Positions 9,001 through 17,382 of a stretch of 64,000 nt of DNA are shown piece by piece. A model generated the notes under the pieces. That model was not told where the DNA came from and did no database searches. It saw nothing but the letters and a program-made list of their open reading frames with translations. Each line of letters begins with the position of its first letter. The stretch's first letter is position 1. The translations under genes and the position numbers were made by a program. The stretch comes from Deltaproteobacteria bacterium (GTDB lineage: Bacteria; Myxococcota_A; Polyangia; GCA-2747355): positions 1-64,000 of the forward strand of contig JACKDQ010000001.1 in assembly GCA_020633415.1 (NCBI GenBank). The letters run 5' to 3'.

Positions 9001-10368
9001 GCGAAACTTCTTGCCTTGTTCTTCGATGAACGAACCGGTGCCTGCGCTGCAGGCTTCGTTCATCGCCGCATCGACGACGCGACCATCGGCAAGCCGAATG
9101 TATTTTGCGTCTTGGCCGCCGATCTCGAAGATCGTATCGACGCGGGGCTCGAAATGAAGCGCTCCCTCGGCGTGAGCGGCGATCTCGTTAAGCACGTAGA
9201 CCTGCTCTGGGCGGTAGCAGCTCGAGAGCAGCGATCCGACGATCTCGCGACCGCTTCCTGTGGCACCCAAAACCCGTACCACGTGTTGCTTGGCTAGTTC
9301 GCTCTCTTTGAAATGGCGCATCAACGTTTGGGCGGCAGCGACAGGGTTGCCGTTGGTATTGATGTAGCTCTGCCAAACCGGCTCTGCGCGCTCGAGATCG
9401 ATTGCGACGATTTTCGAGCCGGTTGAGCCGATATCGAATCCGAGTGCCAAGTCGCACTTTCCGCTCGGCGCGCTGGTTGCCGGCGCTGTCATTCGCGTCA
9501 CGCCGGCGACGTGTTGCGCCAAGCTGTCGACCTGTTCCAGGCGCGCGGGGGGCATCTGTCGCAATAGGTTGCCTTTGGGGATGGCGCTCTTTTGTTGCGC
9601 AGCCAGTGCTGCACAGCCGAGCGCCTCGCAATAGACGGCATCGCTCGCGTTGATCGGCAAGAGCTCCATCTGGTGGCGCTCGAAAAAGCGTTTGAAGTTT
9701 TCGCGGATGCGCGGTGCGAAGGACACACCGCCGGTGAGCAACACCTTCTTGGGGCTGATGCGCGGCTTGATCAGCACTTGTACGTTTTCGCAGACAGCGT
9801 CGTAGAGGCCGGCGAGAATGCGCGGCTGACTTTCGCCCTTGTTGGCGAGGTGAGTCATGTCGGTTTTGAGGATGACCGGACAACGGCCGGACAATGCGCT
9901 CGGGTCGGCGACGTCGGCGCAGAGTTCGCTGGCCGCTTCGATCGAGAGGCCGAAGCGGGCGACCAACTGGGCGAGAAAGTTTCCGGTGCCTTGCGAGCAG
10001 CGCGAGTTTTCGCGAAAGACCTGTAGTCCGCTGTCGCGTTTTTCCAACACCGAGAAGCCATGGCCACCGATCGAGACGACGGTCAGCGCTTCCTCCTCGC
10101 TTAGACGCGCCGATCCGACGGCCTGAGCCTGTTTGAGCGGGACTTTTTCCAGGTGACACAAGCCGGCGAAGCGACCGGTGACTGTGGCCGCCTTAGCTTG
10201 TGCGACGTCAAACGCCTCGAAGAGCTGTTTGAGCGTGGTCGCTGGCTCTTGATGGTGAGCGATCCGTCGTCGCCGTTTGCGCCGCAACTCGCCGCTGCCG
10301 TTGCTGACGAGTTCGACGACCTTGATCGTCTCTGCACCCACATCGAACCCGAGATACCGCTCTGACAT
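6067..10368 (-). CDS. Large 2-hydroxyacyl-CoA dehydratase activase-related protein (BadF/HgdC-type, fused)
   Basis: Giant protein of 1433 aa that combines two ASKHA-fold ATPase modules with a dehydratase-like C-terminal half. Module 1 begins YLGFDVGAETIK and holds SRCSQGTGNF (Cys near 124); module 2 begins near residue 305 with LGFDIGSTGSKIVAID and holds EACSAGTGSF. In HgdC/BadF activases this cysteine ligates a [4Fe-4S] cluster bridging a dimer, so the two modules may form an intramolecular version. The C-terminal half (from about 650) is DUF2229- and HgdB-like, with conserved cysteines (CCPIVQGSP, ACGPCRFG). Proteins of this size and order are a known activase-related family in anaerobes. 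ATP-driven low-potential electron transfer is the family role; the substrate is unknown. A 20-bp palindrome lies 15 bp upstream of the ATG. Confidence 0.88.
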   Translation of the reverse strand: MSERYLGFDVGAETIKVVELVSNGSGELRRKRRRRIAHHQEPATTLKQLFEAFDVAQAKAATVTGRFAGLCHLEKVPLKQAQAVGSARLSEEEALTVVSIGGHGFSVLEKRDSGLQVFRENSRCSQGTGNFLAQLVARFGLSIEAASELCADVADPSALSGRCPVILKTDMTHLANKGESQPRILAGLYDAVCENVQVLIKPRISPKKVLLTGGVSFAPRIRENFKRFFERHQMELLPINASDAVYCEALGCAALAAQQKSAIPKGNLLRQMPPARLEQVDSLAQHVAGVTRMTAPATSAPSGKCDLALGFDIGSTGSKIVAIDLERAEPVWQSYINTNGNPVAAAQTLMRHFKESELAKQHVVRVLGATGSGREIVGSLLSSCYRPEQVYVLNEIAAHAEGALHFEPRVDTIFEIGGQDAKYIRLADGRVVDAAMNEACSAGTGSFIEEQGKKFRDVEDVVQLGEIAKQAECGVSLGQHCSVFMAEIIDAALGAGVETPAIIAGIYDSIIQNYLNRVKGNRSVGQVIFCQGMPFSADALAAAVVRQTGAEVIIPPNPGTVGALGIALLARRFIDRPQEQPALDPRRLLEAKFIGKDTFICKSTKGCGGSGNRCRIDRIATLANEKRSRFTWGGNCSLWDRGTGKVKLPDQSPDPFAEREKRVDQLLAELPRREGAPSVALTDEFTLKGLLPFFATYLSELGLNVEVLRGADQAVLKRGIEQANVPFCAPMQQFHGLAAELLQRDVDWFFLPMLRQLPRVGDEPNAVCCPIVQGSPDMLTWDLGQQDNKRIVSTRIDFDLGNFQSDAFVQSCQRIARDFGRQDRAWRAALAKATAAQQAFEAECIRIGERTLEYCSEHQLIAAVVLGRPYTIYNKVLNSNVPALLREQGAIAIPVDCYPVPADTARFDDVFWGYGQRNLRAAAQVRRTAGVYSIWCSNYSCGPDSFNNHFYGYLMAGKPFCSIETDGHSGDAGTKTRIEAFLHCVREDIASSASLKQPPREELATRKAASLETIQAQKEHVLIPRMGPGALSLAACLRGVGISAEALPEPDRDTVRIGRRYTSGKECVPMCITIGSLLQRVHREADSDRRFAFFMPTACGPCRFGVYNVLHKIILEQLGEERVRVWSPTADDYFRGIPAGFTALTFTGFTAIDALQEALYDARPRERTPGAAQALYDQFSEELFATLERAGRSELSLSAALLQVATGQLFGVADLLRRAGVAFAQIATDKALPTVLMVGEIYVRCDPFANDFLVDKLEARGIRVRFAPFNEWLEYTDFVARREGKKTGFGAQLSAFVLRRIQQRVHGLVGRSLGWPARTTVKDSVEAASPWVRVDLCGEAVLTVGGPVHEHREGLIDGVVSVGPLECMPNKVAEAQFFHVTETEGLATLTVPVNGDAIDETFIDSFVFDVKQRFEQNRGQSASLSAVAAVLSS

Positions 10369-10383
10369 CGCTTACCCCACAGA

Positions 10384-10403
10384 TAGACTGGCACGTCAGT
10401 CTA
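10384..10403. promoter_or_regulatory. Candidate operator palindrome upstream of the activase gene
   Basis: TAGACTG-GCACGT-CAGTCTA: two perfect 7-bp arms with a 6-bp spacer, 15 bp before the activase start codon. Size and symmetry fit a dimeric repressor site such as a TetR- or GntR-family operator. No regulator gene is adjacent, so the protein that binds it is unknown. Confidence 0.5.
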
Positions 10404-10578
10404 ATTCCGCCGGGCCGAGCCGATCAAGGATCTCGGTGGATCTAAATATCGATAAAAACAGGCAAAAGAGGACACTTTTGGATCTGTTTCCGGGGGGTGC
10501 CGGATGGGTTCGCGGGGGCGGGGCGCTATGCTGCTAGCGCTGGCGTTGCGTGCGGCGGCCGTCGGGCCATTGTTCGCG

Positions 10579-11808
10579 CTAGGGGCGCGGCAAGACCGCC
10601 TGCAACCCTTCGGCGCTTTCGCCGAGCTTGATGCGCACCGGCCCGATGTACTTGATCGCCACGCGATGTTCGACTGGGATCTGCGCGGGGTCGACCTCCG
10701 AGCCGCTGTGACGATAGAGCCCCCAACGTAGATGGGGCGTGGTGTCTTTCTGATCGCCGTCGGGAATCGGTGAATCGATGCCGTGCAAGGTCACCGTGTC
10801 TTTGGCGACGGTTGGCTTGTCGTACTCGAATGGCGGAATCGCCGGATCGCCCGGTCGTGCGGCGCGTCGCCAGAGGCGAATGCTCCCGCTCTCGTCGAGA
10901 TAGCTGTAGCGGATCTTGACGACGAAGTCGTACCAGACGCCGGTCTCGAACGAGCCGATGTAGTGATAGCCCATCTCTTTGGGCTCGTTTTGACTGCGGG
11001 TGCGGATATACATCCCGACTCCGCGCTTGTAGGGGTTGTCGGGGCGATACTCGATCGACACGGCGGGGCCGCCGAACTCGGGGTTAGAGCGAAACTGCAT
11101 CAGTGTCGAGAAGTTGAGCGTGTCCATCTTCTCATAGTATTCGGACCAGCCGATCCAGGCGGTCGAGCCGGGTGTGCCGACGTCGACGCCGAGGCTAGGA
11201 TTGTTGACCGTGCCGTCCTTTTCAGCGCGCCGGTAAGCGGTGGTGGCCCACATCTCGGCGCGATGGGACGTCGTGTGCTGATTGCAGCGCGCTTCCAGGT
11301 TGCGATCGGAAAAGAACTGGACCGACTTTGTGCCGGGATAGCGGACGACGTTATCGACGCCGAAGGTGGTGCGCGTCGAGTCCTTGTGGAGTTCAATGTA
11401 TTTGGAGGAACAGTTGATACCCTTGCGCCAAAACTCGATGCCGCTGAATTCGGCGGCGCGAACACCCGCGGTGACGCGCGGCCCATCGCTCCAGCCGAAA
11501 ACGACGTCGGCAGTCTCGGTTCCGGCCGGTTGGGTGGGCGGGTGCGTATCGGCGGTCTGCGCGCCACTGCCGTCTGTTGGAGGAGCTGCTGCGTCGAGCC
11601 TGGCCAATCCTTGGTCGGCGGGCGAACCGTCGGCGATACCGAGGTCTGCGGGGTGATTCGCCGACGGCGGGGTTGGTGAATTGAGCTGCGCCTGGCAGCC
11701 GCAACCGGCGCACAACAGCGCGATCAGCAAACGTGGCTTGATGGCAACGATTGGACTCCCCCTGCGATGACTGCTCGGATGCAAAGCAATCGATGTGCCA
11801 CCGGACAC
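10579..11808 (-). CDS. Heparin lyase I-like polysaccharide lyase lipoprotein
   Basis: Up to 409 aa. After a short N-terminus there is a lipoprotein signal (LLIALLCAGC, Cys near residue 36), a Pro/Ala/Asp-rich linker, and a domain resembling the heparin lyase I-type polysaccharide lyase fold (PF14099-like): an HRAEM motif, the segment WSEYYEKMDTLNFSTLMQF, and a C-terminal WYDFVVKIRYS, GSIRLWRR and RWGLYR pattern. It probably sits on the outer membrane and acts on a polysaccharide; the substrate cannot be told. The start is uncertain: the only standard codons before the signal are GTG at 11808 and a TTG eight codons later, while the strongest Shine-Dalgarno (AGGGGGAG) lies further in, just before non-standard ATC and GTT codons. 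Confidence 0.65.
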   Translation of the reverse strand: MSGGTSIALHPSSHRRGSPIVAIKPRLLIALLCAGCGCQAQLNSPTPPSANHPADLGIADGSPADQGLARLDAAAPPTDGSGAQTADTHPPTQPAGTETADVVFGWSDGPRVTAGVRAAEFSGIEFWRKGINCSSKYIELHKDSTRTTFGVDNVVRYPGTKSVQFFSDRNLEARCNQHTTSHRAEMWATTAYRRAEKDGTVNNPSLGVDVGTPGSTAWIGWSEYYEKMDTLNFSTLMQFRSNPEFGGPAVSIEYRPDNPYKRGVGMYIRTRSQNEPKEMGYHYIGSFETGVWYDFVVKIRYSYLDESGSIRLWRRAARPGDPAIPPFEYDKPTVAKDTVTLHGIDSPIPDGDQKDTTPHLRWGLYRHSGSEVDPAQIPVEHRVAIKYIGPVRIKLGESAEGLQAVLPRP

Positions 11809-11850
11809 GTGGCTGATTTCTAGGGTCTTTGCCGCGCTGGCCCCCGGGGA

Positions 11851-11872
11851 AAAAGCCCACCGAGCGGCTCTT
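11851..11872 (-). terminator. Probable intrinsic terminator after the RND exporter gene
   Basis: On the minus strand AAGAGCC, an 8-nt loop and GGCTTTT can pair (one G-U), followed by the rest of a T-run. It lies 12 bp beyond the exporter stop codon and before the lyase gene. Confidence 0.45.
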
Positions 11873-11883
11873 TGAGGGAACGG

Positions 11884-14331
11884 TTAGCGCGCTCGGCTCG
11901 ATGAAGGTCTCAGCGGCTCGGCAGCATCGCGCCGTCGGGTGCGGGAGGTTTGCCAGCGCGCACGCAGCGCGAGCAGCGCCGGCAAGACCAACAGGTCGGC
12001 GGCGAGGGCGACGACGATCGTGATCGCTGAGAGCAGGCCAAAGAAGATCGGTGGTTTGAAGCTAGCTAGAGCCAGCGCGCCGAAGCCCGCGGCGAGCACT
12101 ATGCTGGTGGTGACGATCGCGCGACCGACCTCGGCGCTGGTCCGGCGGATCGCGACTTCGGACGAGGCGCCCTGCGCTTGGGCCAGGCGATAGGCGACGA
12201 GATAGTGGATCGTGTCGTCGACCGCGATGCCGATCGCGATGCTGGCGGTCATCAGCGTGACGTCGTTGAGCGGAATGCCCAGCCAGCCCATCAAGCCGAT
12301 CATGCAGGCGATCGGCAGCAGGTTGGGGATCATGCTCAGCGCGGCCAGTGAAACCGATCGCAAGGCGATCGCGATCATGATGAAGATCGTTACAAAGGCC
12401 AGGGCAAAGCTCCAGACCAGCGAGTCGATCACGTCATTGACGAGGCGTTGCATCATATAGGCCGGGCCAGAGATGCGGTACCGAACGCCCTGGCTTTGCA
12501 GCGTGGCAATCTTGGGAGCCAGCCGTGCGACGAGGTCGCGCGTGGCGCTGGTCGGCATGCTGTCCAACGAAGCGGTGACGACGGTTTGCTTGCGCTCGTT
12601 GTCGACGACGCGGGCAAGCAGCTGACGCTCTCCCTCCACCAACAGCAGCAGCTGCGCTGCCTCGGCCCGTGAGGCGGGCACGTAGCTGGCTGGGTCGATC
12701 GACGGGTCGAGTACTTGGCGCGCGTCGCCGAGGACATCGGCCAAACTGCGCACCTGGCGGACACCCTTTTCGCGCAGCAACTGATCCTGTAGTTTGCGCA
12801 TGCCGGCCAACACCGCGGGGTTCAATACGCCGCCGCGTTGTGGCGTATCGATCACGATGCGTAGCGTGTCCGTGCCGGTCAGATGGGCCTCGACGAAATC
12901 GAGACCACGGAGCACGGGGTTGTCGGCGAGAAACTGGTGGCGAAAGCCGGTCTCGATCGGCAACCGTCCGACGCCGATGGCGACCAAGGCACATACGATC
13001 ACCGAGCCGCCAACGACAGCCCCGGGTCGTCGTGAGACCGCGGAGGTCACCCCAAGCAATCGACCGATCAGCGAGCGTGGTGCGGCGTCGACGCTGCCGT
13101 CGGCTGACTCATCGGCGCCGGCTTTGCCGCGCAAGGCTGGCGGCCGCCAAAGCGAGAGGATCGCCGGAACAAACGTCAGGCTGAGCAGCAGGGCGACGCT
13201 GATCGCGATCGCCGAGAACAGACCGAATTGGCGCACGGTGCGCACCGTCGCGACTTGCAGGCTGACGAAGCCTGCGGCGGTCGTCGCACTGGTCAGCAGT
13301 AGCGCCATGCCGACACGCCCCATCGCTTTGGCGATCAGCGGCTTAAGGGGCGCATCGGGCGGTTGCTCGGTCAGTCGGTGTCTGACCGCTGAGATCACGT
13401 GGACGACGTTGGCGCAGCCGATGACCATGATTAGCGGCGGCAGCATTACGCTGCCGAGACTCATCGCCGTACCGGAGGCGGCCATCAGCCCAAGGGTAAC
13501 GCAAGTCGTGCAGATGACGACCACGACCGGCAAGACGACGCCGATCACGCTGCGGGTCAGTAGCGCGAGCAACAGCACGATCAGACCGATCGCTGCGCCA
13601 AACAGCAAGAAGCGGTCGCGGCGCAGTGAGCGCTGCATTTCCTGGTAGAACACCGGCATGCCGGCGAGAAAGGCTTGGGTACCAGCGGGCAAGATCTGCT
13701 TGGCCAAGCGACGCAAGGCGGGAACGGTCGCTAGGGCGTATTCGTCGCTGTGCTCGGCGGAGTGGACCAGTTGAACGGCGATCGCTGTGACCGTCCCGTC
13801 GTCGGAAAGCAGATTGCCGCGGATATTGCGCTGGGCCAAGGCACGTCGCTTGAGCGCGTCGACGCCCAGCTGCGTTGTCGGCAGCGGTTGGGCCAACGGG
13901 CGCACGCGAATCGTTGTCGCGTCACCAGAGACCAGGCGCAAGCTGGTCAACGCGTCGGCGCGCTCGACGTGTGGCAATTGACTGATCTGCTCGGTCAGCC
14001 GGGCGAGCCGCGCGACGCCGACAGGTGTAAAGAGCTGCGGGTCGCGATAGGCGAGGAATGCGTACGCGGACATGCCGAAGCGTTCGTTAAGCGACCGACT
14101 GAGCACCAGGTCCTTGTCGTCTGGGTCGAGAAACGCGGCCAGTGAGACGTCGAAAGTCAGCTTTGGCACCCAAATCGCGCTTGCCGCTGTGGCGCCTAGC
14201 GTCGCGACGATCACTAGTGTGCGATGTTTGAGCACCCAGCTGGTCAGCGATTCGAAGGCCCCGACGCTACGAAGGCGAGTCTGCGACATCCTTGCAGCTT
14301 GCCAGCGGCGCTCACCGCGCTCAACTCGCAT
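11884..14331 (-). CDS. RND-superfamily exporter (MMPL/HAE3 type)
   Basis: About 815 aa with the RND duplicated plan: one N-terminal transmembrane helix (about 30-55), a large periplasmic loop, five helices, then a second helix, loop and helix bundle. The C-terminal bundle contains IAIGIAVDDTIHYL, the conserved GxxxD-type proton-relay segment of hydrophobe exporters; the equivalent segment in the first half is GSVMLPPLIMVIGCANVVH. Members export lipids or hydrophobic compounds using the proton gradient. An alternative ATG at 14289 (MSQTRL) gives a shorter N-terminus; neither start has a clear Shine-Dalgarno. No adaptor or outer-membrane channel gene is adjacent, as is common for HAE3/MMPL proteins. 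Substrate unknown. Confidence 0.88.
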   Translation of the reverse strand: MRVERGERRWQAARMSQTRLRSVGAFESLTSWVLKHRTLVIVATLGATAASAIWVPKLTFDVSLAAFLDPDDKDLVLSRSLNERFGMSAYAFLAYRDPQLFTPVGVARLARLTEQISQLPHVERADALTSLRLVSGDATTIRVRPLAQPLPTTQLGVDALKRRALAQRNIRGNLLSDDGTVTAIAVQLVHSAEHSDEYALATVPALRRLAKQILPAGTQAFLAGMPVFYQEMQRSLRRDRFLLFGAAIGLIVLLLALLTRSVIGVVLPVVVVICTTCVTLGLMAASGTAMSLGSVMLPPLIMVIGCANVVHVISAVRHRLTEQPPDAPLKPLIAKAMGRVGMALLLTSATTAAGFVSLQVATVRTVRQFGLFSAIAISVALLLSLTFVPAILSLWRPPALRGKAGADESADGSVDAAPRSLIGRLLGVTSAVSRRPGAVVGGSVIVCALVAIGVGRLPIETGFRHQFLADNPVLRGLDFVEAHLTGTDTLRIVIDTPQRGGVLNPAVLAGMRKLQDQLLREKGVRQVRSLADVLGDARQVLDPSIDPASYVPASRAEAAQLLLLVEGERQLLARVVDNERKQTVVTASLDSMPTSATRDLVARLAPKIATLQSQGVRYRISGPAYMMQRLVNDVIDSLVWSFALAFVTIFIMIAIALRSVSLAALSMIPNLLPIACMIGLMGWLGIPLNDVTLMTASIAIGIAVDDTIHYLVAYRLAQAQGASSEVAIRRTSAEVGRAIVTTSIVLAAGFGALALASFKPPIFFGLLSAITIVVALAADLLVLPALLALRARWQTSRTRRRDAAEPLRPSSSRAR

Positions 14332-14471
14332 TCAAGGTCACCAGCGCGCTGCAGCGCGTTAACGCGGACAGCGGGCGTGGCGTGGCGTTTTCCGGAGTAA
14401 CGTCGCGGACCGCGCAGAGGTCCGGCGAGTCGCTGGGCGATGTCGCTAACGACCGACGCGAGACTTGCCGC

Positions 14472-15404
14472 TTAGGCGCGCGGTTCCGTCGCCTTTTCGC
14501 CGCAGGGCGTCGAAGTCAAGGCGGGCAAGCCGAGCTGCGGCTCGAGGAAGCCAAAGCGGTTGCGCACGAGCTGCAAATTGTACTTGCTGGCGACTTCTTG
14601 CAGATAGCCGAAGTCGCGACGGAAGCTGTTGATCCGGTGGTTGCGCATGTCGAGGCCGCCTTGGTAGGGCGCAACGTTGCCTTGCTTGAGTTTGGGCGAG
14701 CCGGCGGCTTCGAGCCGCTGGAGCCAACGCGGGCTGGCGTCGTCGACGACTTCGCTATCACGGCGCGGTGTCAGCGGATAGGGTGCGCCGCAATCGGTGC
14801 AGTAGCGCTCCATTTGCTCGACGAAGTCTTTTGGCGTTTTTCTCCACCAGCCGGGTTCGATCGGCCAGCCGCCGGGGCCATCGAAGACCATGTCGAACGC
14901 GGCAGCGACCTCACAAAAGAAGCCGCCCTTGGGTGTGATCGAAGCGCTCCAGTTGTTTTGCACCCAGCACTTGTCGATGTGGTACCACATCTTGTGTTTG
15001 TCCTCGAAGCACTCGTCTCCTGAGACCAACAGCGGGGTGTGCAGTAGTTCGTCGCGGGTGTGGTCGTTGACAAAGATGTTGCCGAAGGTTTCGGCGATCA
15101 CCGCGGCGAGCTGCTCTTTGCCCGCGGGTAGCGTCGTCCAGAGCCCGCAGCGTTTGCGCTCGACGCGCTCGCGCAGAATGGCGCAGAGCGTTTCAAACTG
15201 CGGGTGGAGCAAGGGCTCGCCGCCCATCACGCCGATCATCTTGGGAAAGTCGATCAGCGAGTCGACGGCCTTTTCGAAGAACTGCGGCGTCATCATGAAC
15301 GGCTTCTTATAGTGACCGACCAGGCGCGTGCAGTTCGCGCAACGATAAGGACAGGCGTTGGTGATCTCGATCTGAATCGTGTCCATGTCCAAAAGTGGTC
15401 GCAC
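14472..15404 (-). CDS. Radical SAM protein
   Basis: About 310 aa. Near the N-terminus is CPYRCANC, the CxxxCxxC motif that binds the radical SAM cluster, then MGGEPLLHP, the SAM-contacting GGEP motif. Further cysteines (FFCEVA and YCTDCG) in the second half could bind an auxiliary cluster. The GTG start at 15404 lies 6 nt after a GGGGG stretch; an ATG six codons inside is possible but would leave little before the first cysteines. It is divergent from the O-GlcNAc-transferase-like gene, sharing a short promoter region. No substrate or precursor peptide gene is apparent nearby. Confidence 0.85.
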   Translation of the reverse strand: MRPLLDMDTIQIEITNACPYRCANCTRLVGHYKKPFMMTPQFFEKAVDSLIDFPKMIGVMGGEPLLHPQFETLCAILRERVERKRCGLWTTLPAGKEQLAAVIAETFGNIFVNDHTRDELLHTPLLVSGDECFEDKHKMWYHIDKCWVQNNWSASITPKGGFFCEVAAAFDMVFDGPGGWPIEPGWWRKTPKDFVEQMERYCTDCGAPYPLTPRRDSEVVDDASPRWLQRLEAAGSPKLKQGNVAPYQGGLDMRNHRINSFRRDFGYLQEVASKYNLQLVRNRFGFLEPQLGLPALTSTPCGEKATEPRA

Positions 15405-15472
15405 GTCGTACCCCCGGGGAGATCACAACGGCGTTGAGCGGCGTTTCTTTAGCGAAAGATTTCGTCAGCTAT

Positions 15473-15501
15473 TTCGGTTTTCTAGCCGGACAGGCTATGC
15501 T
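15473..15501 (+). promoter_or_regulatory. Candidate sigma-70-like promoter of the OGT-like gene
   Basis: TTCGGT, 17 bp, then TATGCT, about 27 bp upstream of the ATG. The -10 is good and the spacing ideal, but the -35 is weak. The same TATGCT hexamer occurs upstream of other genes in this window. Confidence 0.35.
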
Positions 15502-15527
15502 TGGTCGGCGTTTTCTTTCGAGTTTTG

Positions 15528-17138
15528 ATGACGATCGATCCGCGACTTCAGGACCTGCTCGACCGAGCGATGCGACTGCGTCGCAGCGGTGAGCTGCCCC
15601 AGGCGCTCGAGGCGTTTTTGGCCGCCCAGCAGATCGCGCCGCAATTGCATCATTTAGCGGGGTTGGCGGCGACGGTCGCTCGCGACCTCTGTCAGATCGA
15701 GCTCGCCGCTGAATTGCTCGACCGGGCGATCGCCGCAGGCGCAAGCGACGCCTTCCGATTGCGGCGCGCGACATTGCTCTCGCCGATCATCGCGTCCGAG
15801 GCACAGGTCGAGCGTGCACGCCGCGAGATGGCCGATGGGCTCGAGGCGCTGCTGGCACGCCCCAGCTTGCGCATCGATGATCCGCTCGCCGAGCTGCCCT
15901 ATCTGCATTTCTATTTGGCCTACCACGGTCGCGATGATCGCGCGTTGCACCAACGCGTCGGCGATGTGTTGCGGCGGGCCTGCCCGGCGCTGAATGCGGT
16001 GGCTGACCACTGCCGGCGTCCGCAGCCGGCGGTCGATCGGCGACTGCGCGTCGGCTTTTTCTCGTCGCATTTTCACGCCCACACGATCGGCCATCTCAAT
16101 CGCCGCTTGATCGAGCTGCTCGATCGGCGGCGCTTCGAGACAACGGTGATCTTCGAAGGGCGAATGCGCGACGGTTTCGCCCAGCAGTTGGCGGCTGCGG
16201 CCGATCGCGCGCTGATCGTGCCGCGCGAGCTGTCGAAGATGCGCAGGCAGATCGCAGCACTCGAGCTCGACCTGCTCTACTTCACCGACATCGGTATGGA
16301 TCTGGCGAGCTACTTTCTGGCGTTCTCGCGCTTGGCGCCAGTGCAATGTATGACCTGGGGCCATCCTGTGACCAGCGGACTATCGACCGTCGACTATTTC
16401 ATTTCCAGTGAGGCGCTGGAGTCGGTCGGCAGCGAGGGACAGTACGCCGAGGCGCTGGTTCGTTTGGACGGCCCACTGTCGGTGAGCTATCCGCGCCCGC
16501 CTGCACCTCAGCCGGTGACGCACTCGGAGCTGGGCATCGACGCCGAACGGCGGGTTTATCTTTGCCCGCAAACGCTGTTCAAGTTCCATCCCGAGTTCGA
16601 TCGGGCGCTGAGGGCGATCTTGCGCGCTGACTCGCAAGCGGTCTTGGTATTGCTCAGACCGAAGGTGCCGCGCTGGGGCGAGATCAAGTGCGAACAGATC
16701 TGCGGCGGTGATCGCTCGCTTGCTGAACGGATTCGCTTCGCGCCACCTTTGGCGCGCGAGCGCTTTTTGGGGTTGTTTGCGCTGGCCGACGTTGTGCTCG
16801 ACCCCTTTCATTTCGGTGGCGGGAACACCACGCTCGAGGCGCTGCACAGTGGAGCGGTCGTCGTCACCTTGCCCAGCGCGATGTTGCGCGGACGGATCTC
16901 GCGGGCCTGCTATCTGGCCCTCGGCATCGGTGATTGCCTTGCCGAGTCGGCCGAAGACTACGTGGCATTGGCGATTGGTTTGGCGAAAGATCGTGTGCGG
17001 CGTGGGGCGTTGCAGGCGCAGATCGCCGCGCGGGTCGATCAGCTCTTCGATCAGCGCGGGCCGATCGCAGCCCATGAGAATTTCTTCGTCGAGGCGCATC
17101 GTCGGGCGGTTGCGTCTGCGGGCGTCGCCGAACGCTAG
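15528..17138 (+). CDS. TPR/O-GlcNAc transferase (GT41, SPINDLY-like) family protein
   Basis: About 536 aa. The first 150 residues form helical, TPR-like repeats (SGELPQALEAFLAAQQ). From about residue 170 the sequence follows the OGT/SPY catalytic domain: RVGFFSSHFHAHTIGH, DLLYFTDIGMD, QCMTWGHPVTSG, TLFKFHPEF and DVVLDPFHFGGGNTTLEAL, which correspond to UDP-sugar binding regions of GT41. Bacterial members glycosylate proteins or build adhesin sugars. The ATG at 15528 is favoured over a start at 15501, which lies within the -10 region. Donor sugar and acceptor are unknown; no adjacent flagellin, pilin or adhesin gene is present. Confidence 0.85.
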   Translation: MTIDPRLQDLLDRAMRLRRSGELPQALEAFLAAQQIAPQLHHLAGLAATVARDLCQIELAAELLDRAIAAGASDAFRLRRATLLSPIIASEAQVERARREMADGLEALLARPSLRIDDPLAELPYLHFYLAYHGRDDRALHQRVGDVLRRACPALNAVADHCRRPQPAVDRRLRVGFFSSHFHAHTIGHLNRRLIELLDRRRFETTVIFEGRMRDGFAQQLAAAADRALIVPRELSKMRRQIAALELDLLYFTDIGMDLASYFLAFSRLAPVQCMTWGHPVTSGLSTVDYFISSEALESVGSEGQYAEALVRLDGPLSVSYPRPPAPQPVTHSELGIDAERRVYLCPQTLFKFHPEFDRALRAILRADSQAVLVLLRPKVPRWGEIKCEQICGGDRSLAERIRFAPPLARERFLGLFALADVVLDPFHFGGGNTTLEALHSGAVVVTLPSAMLRGRISRACYLALGIGDCLAESAEDYVALAIGLAKDRVRRGALQAQIAARVDQLFDQRGPIAAHENFFVEAHRRAVASAGVAER

Positions 17139-17382
17139 CCGAATCTTATCGCCTACCCTGCCAAGTTCCTGAGGCGCGCGCAGTCAAAGCCAGGCGAGAA
17201 AGAAAGCCGAACGATCTTTGTTTCGGATTGCCGGTTATGCAGGCTCTGCGGCCTAGTAGGCGATTCTTTGCTGCTTGGCTCGCTTTGGCGCAGTGCGCGA
17301 ATGATGAACGTTGGCCTCGACTCGGCTCGCCTGCTTGTCGGTGTTCGTAGAGCGCTGATAGCCCTGCAAACCGGAGGTGTCT

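Noticed and set aside
9188..10159. 323-codon minus-strand frame within the activase gene
   Set aside because: Arg-rich translation in another frame of a clearly conserved protein.
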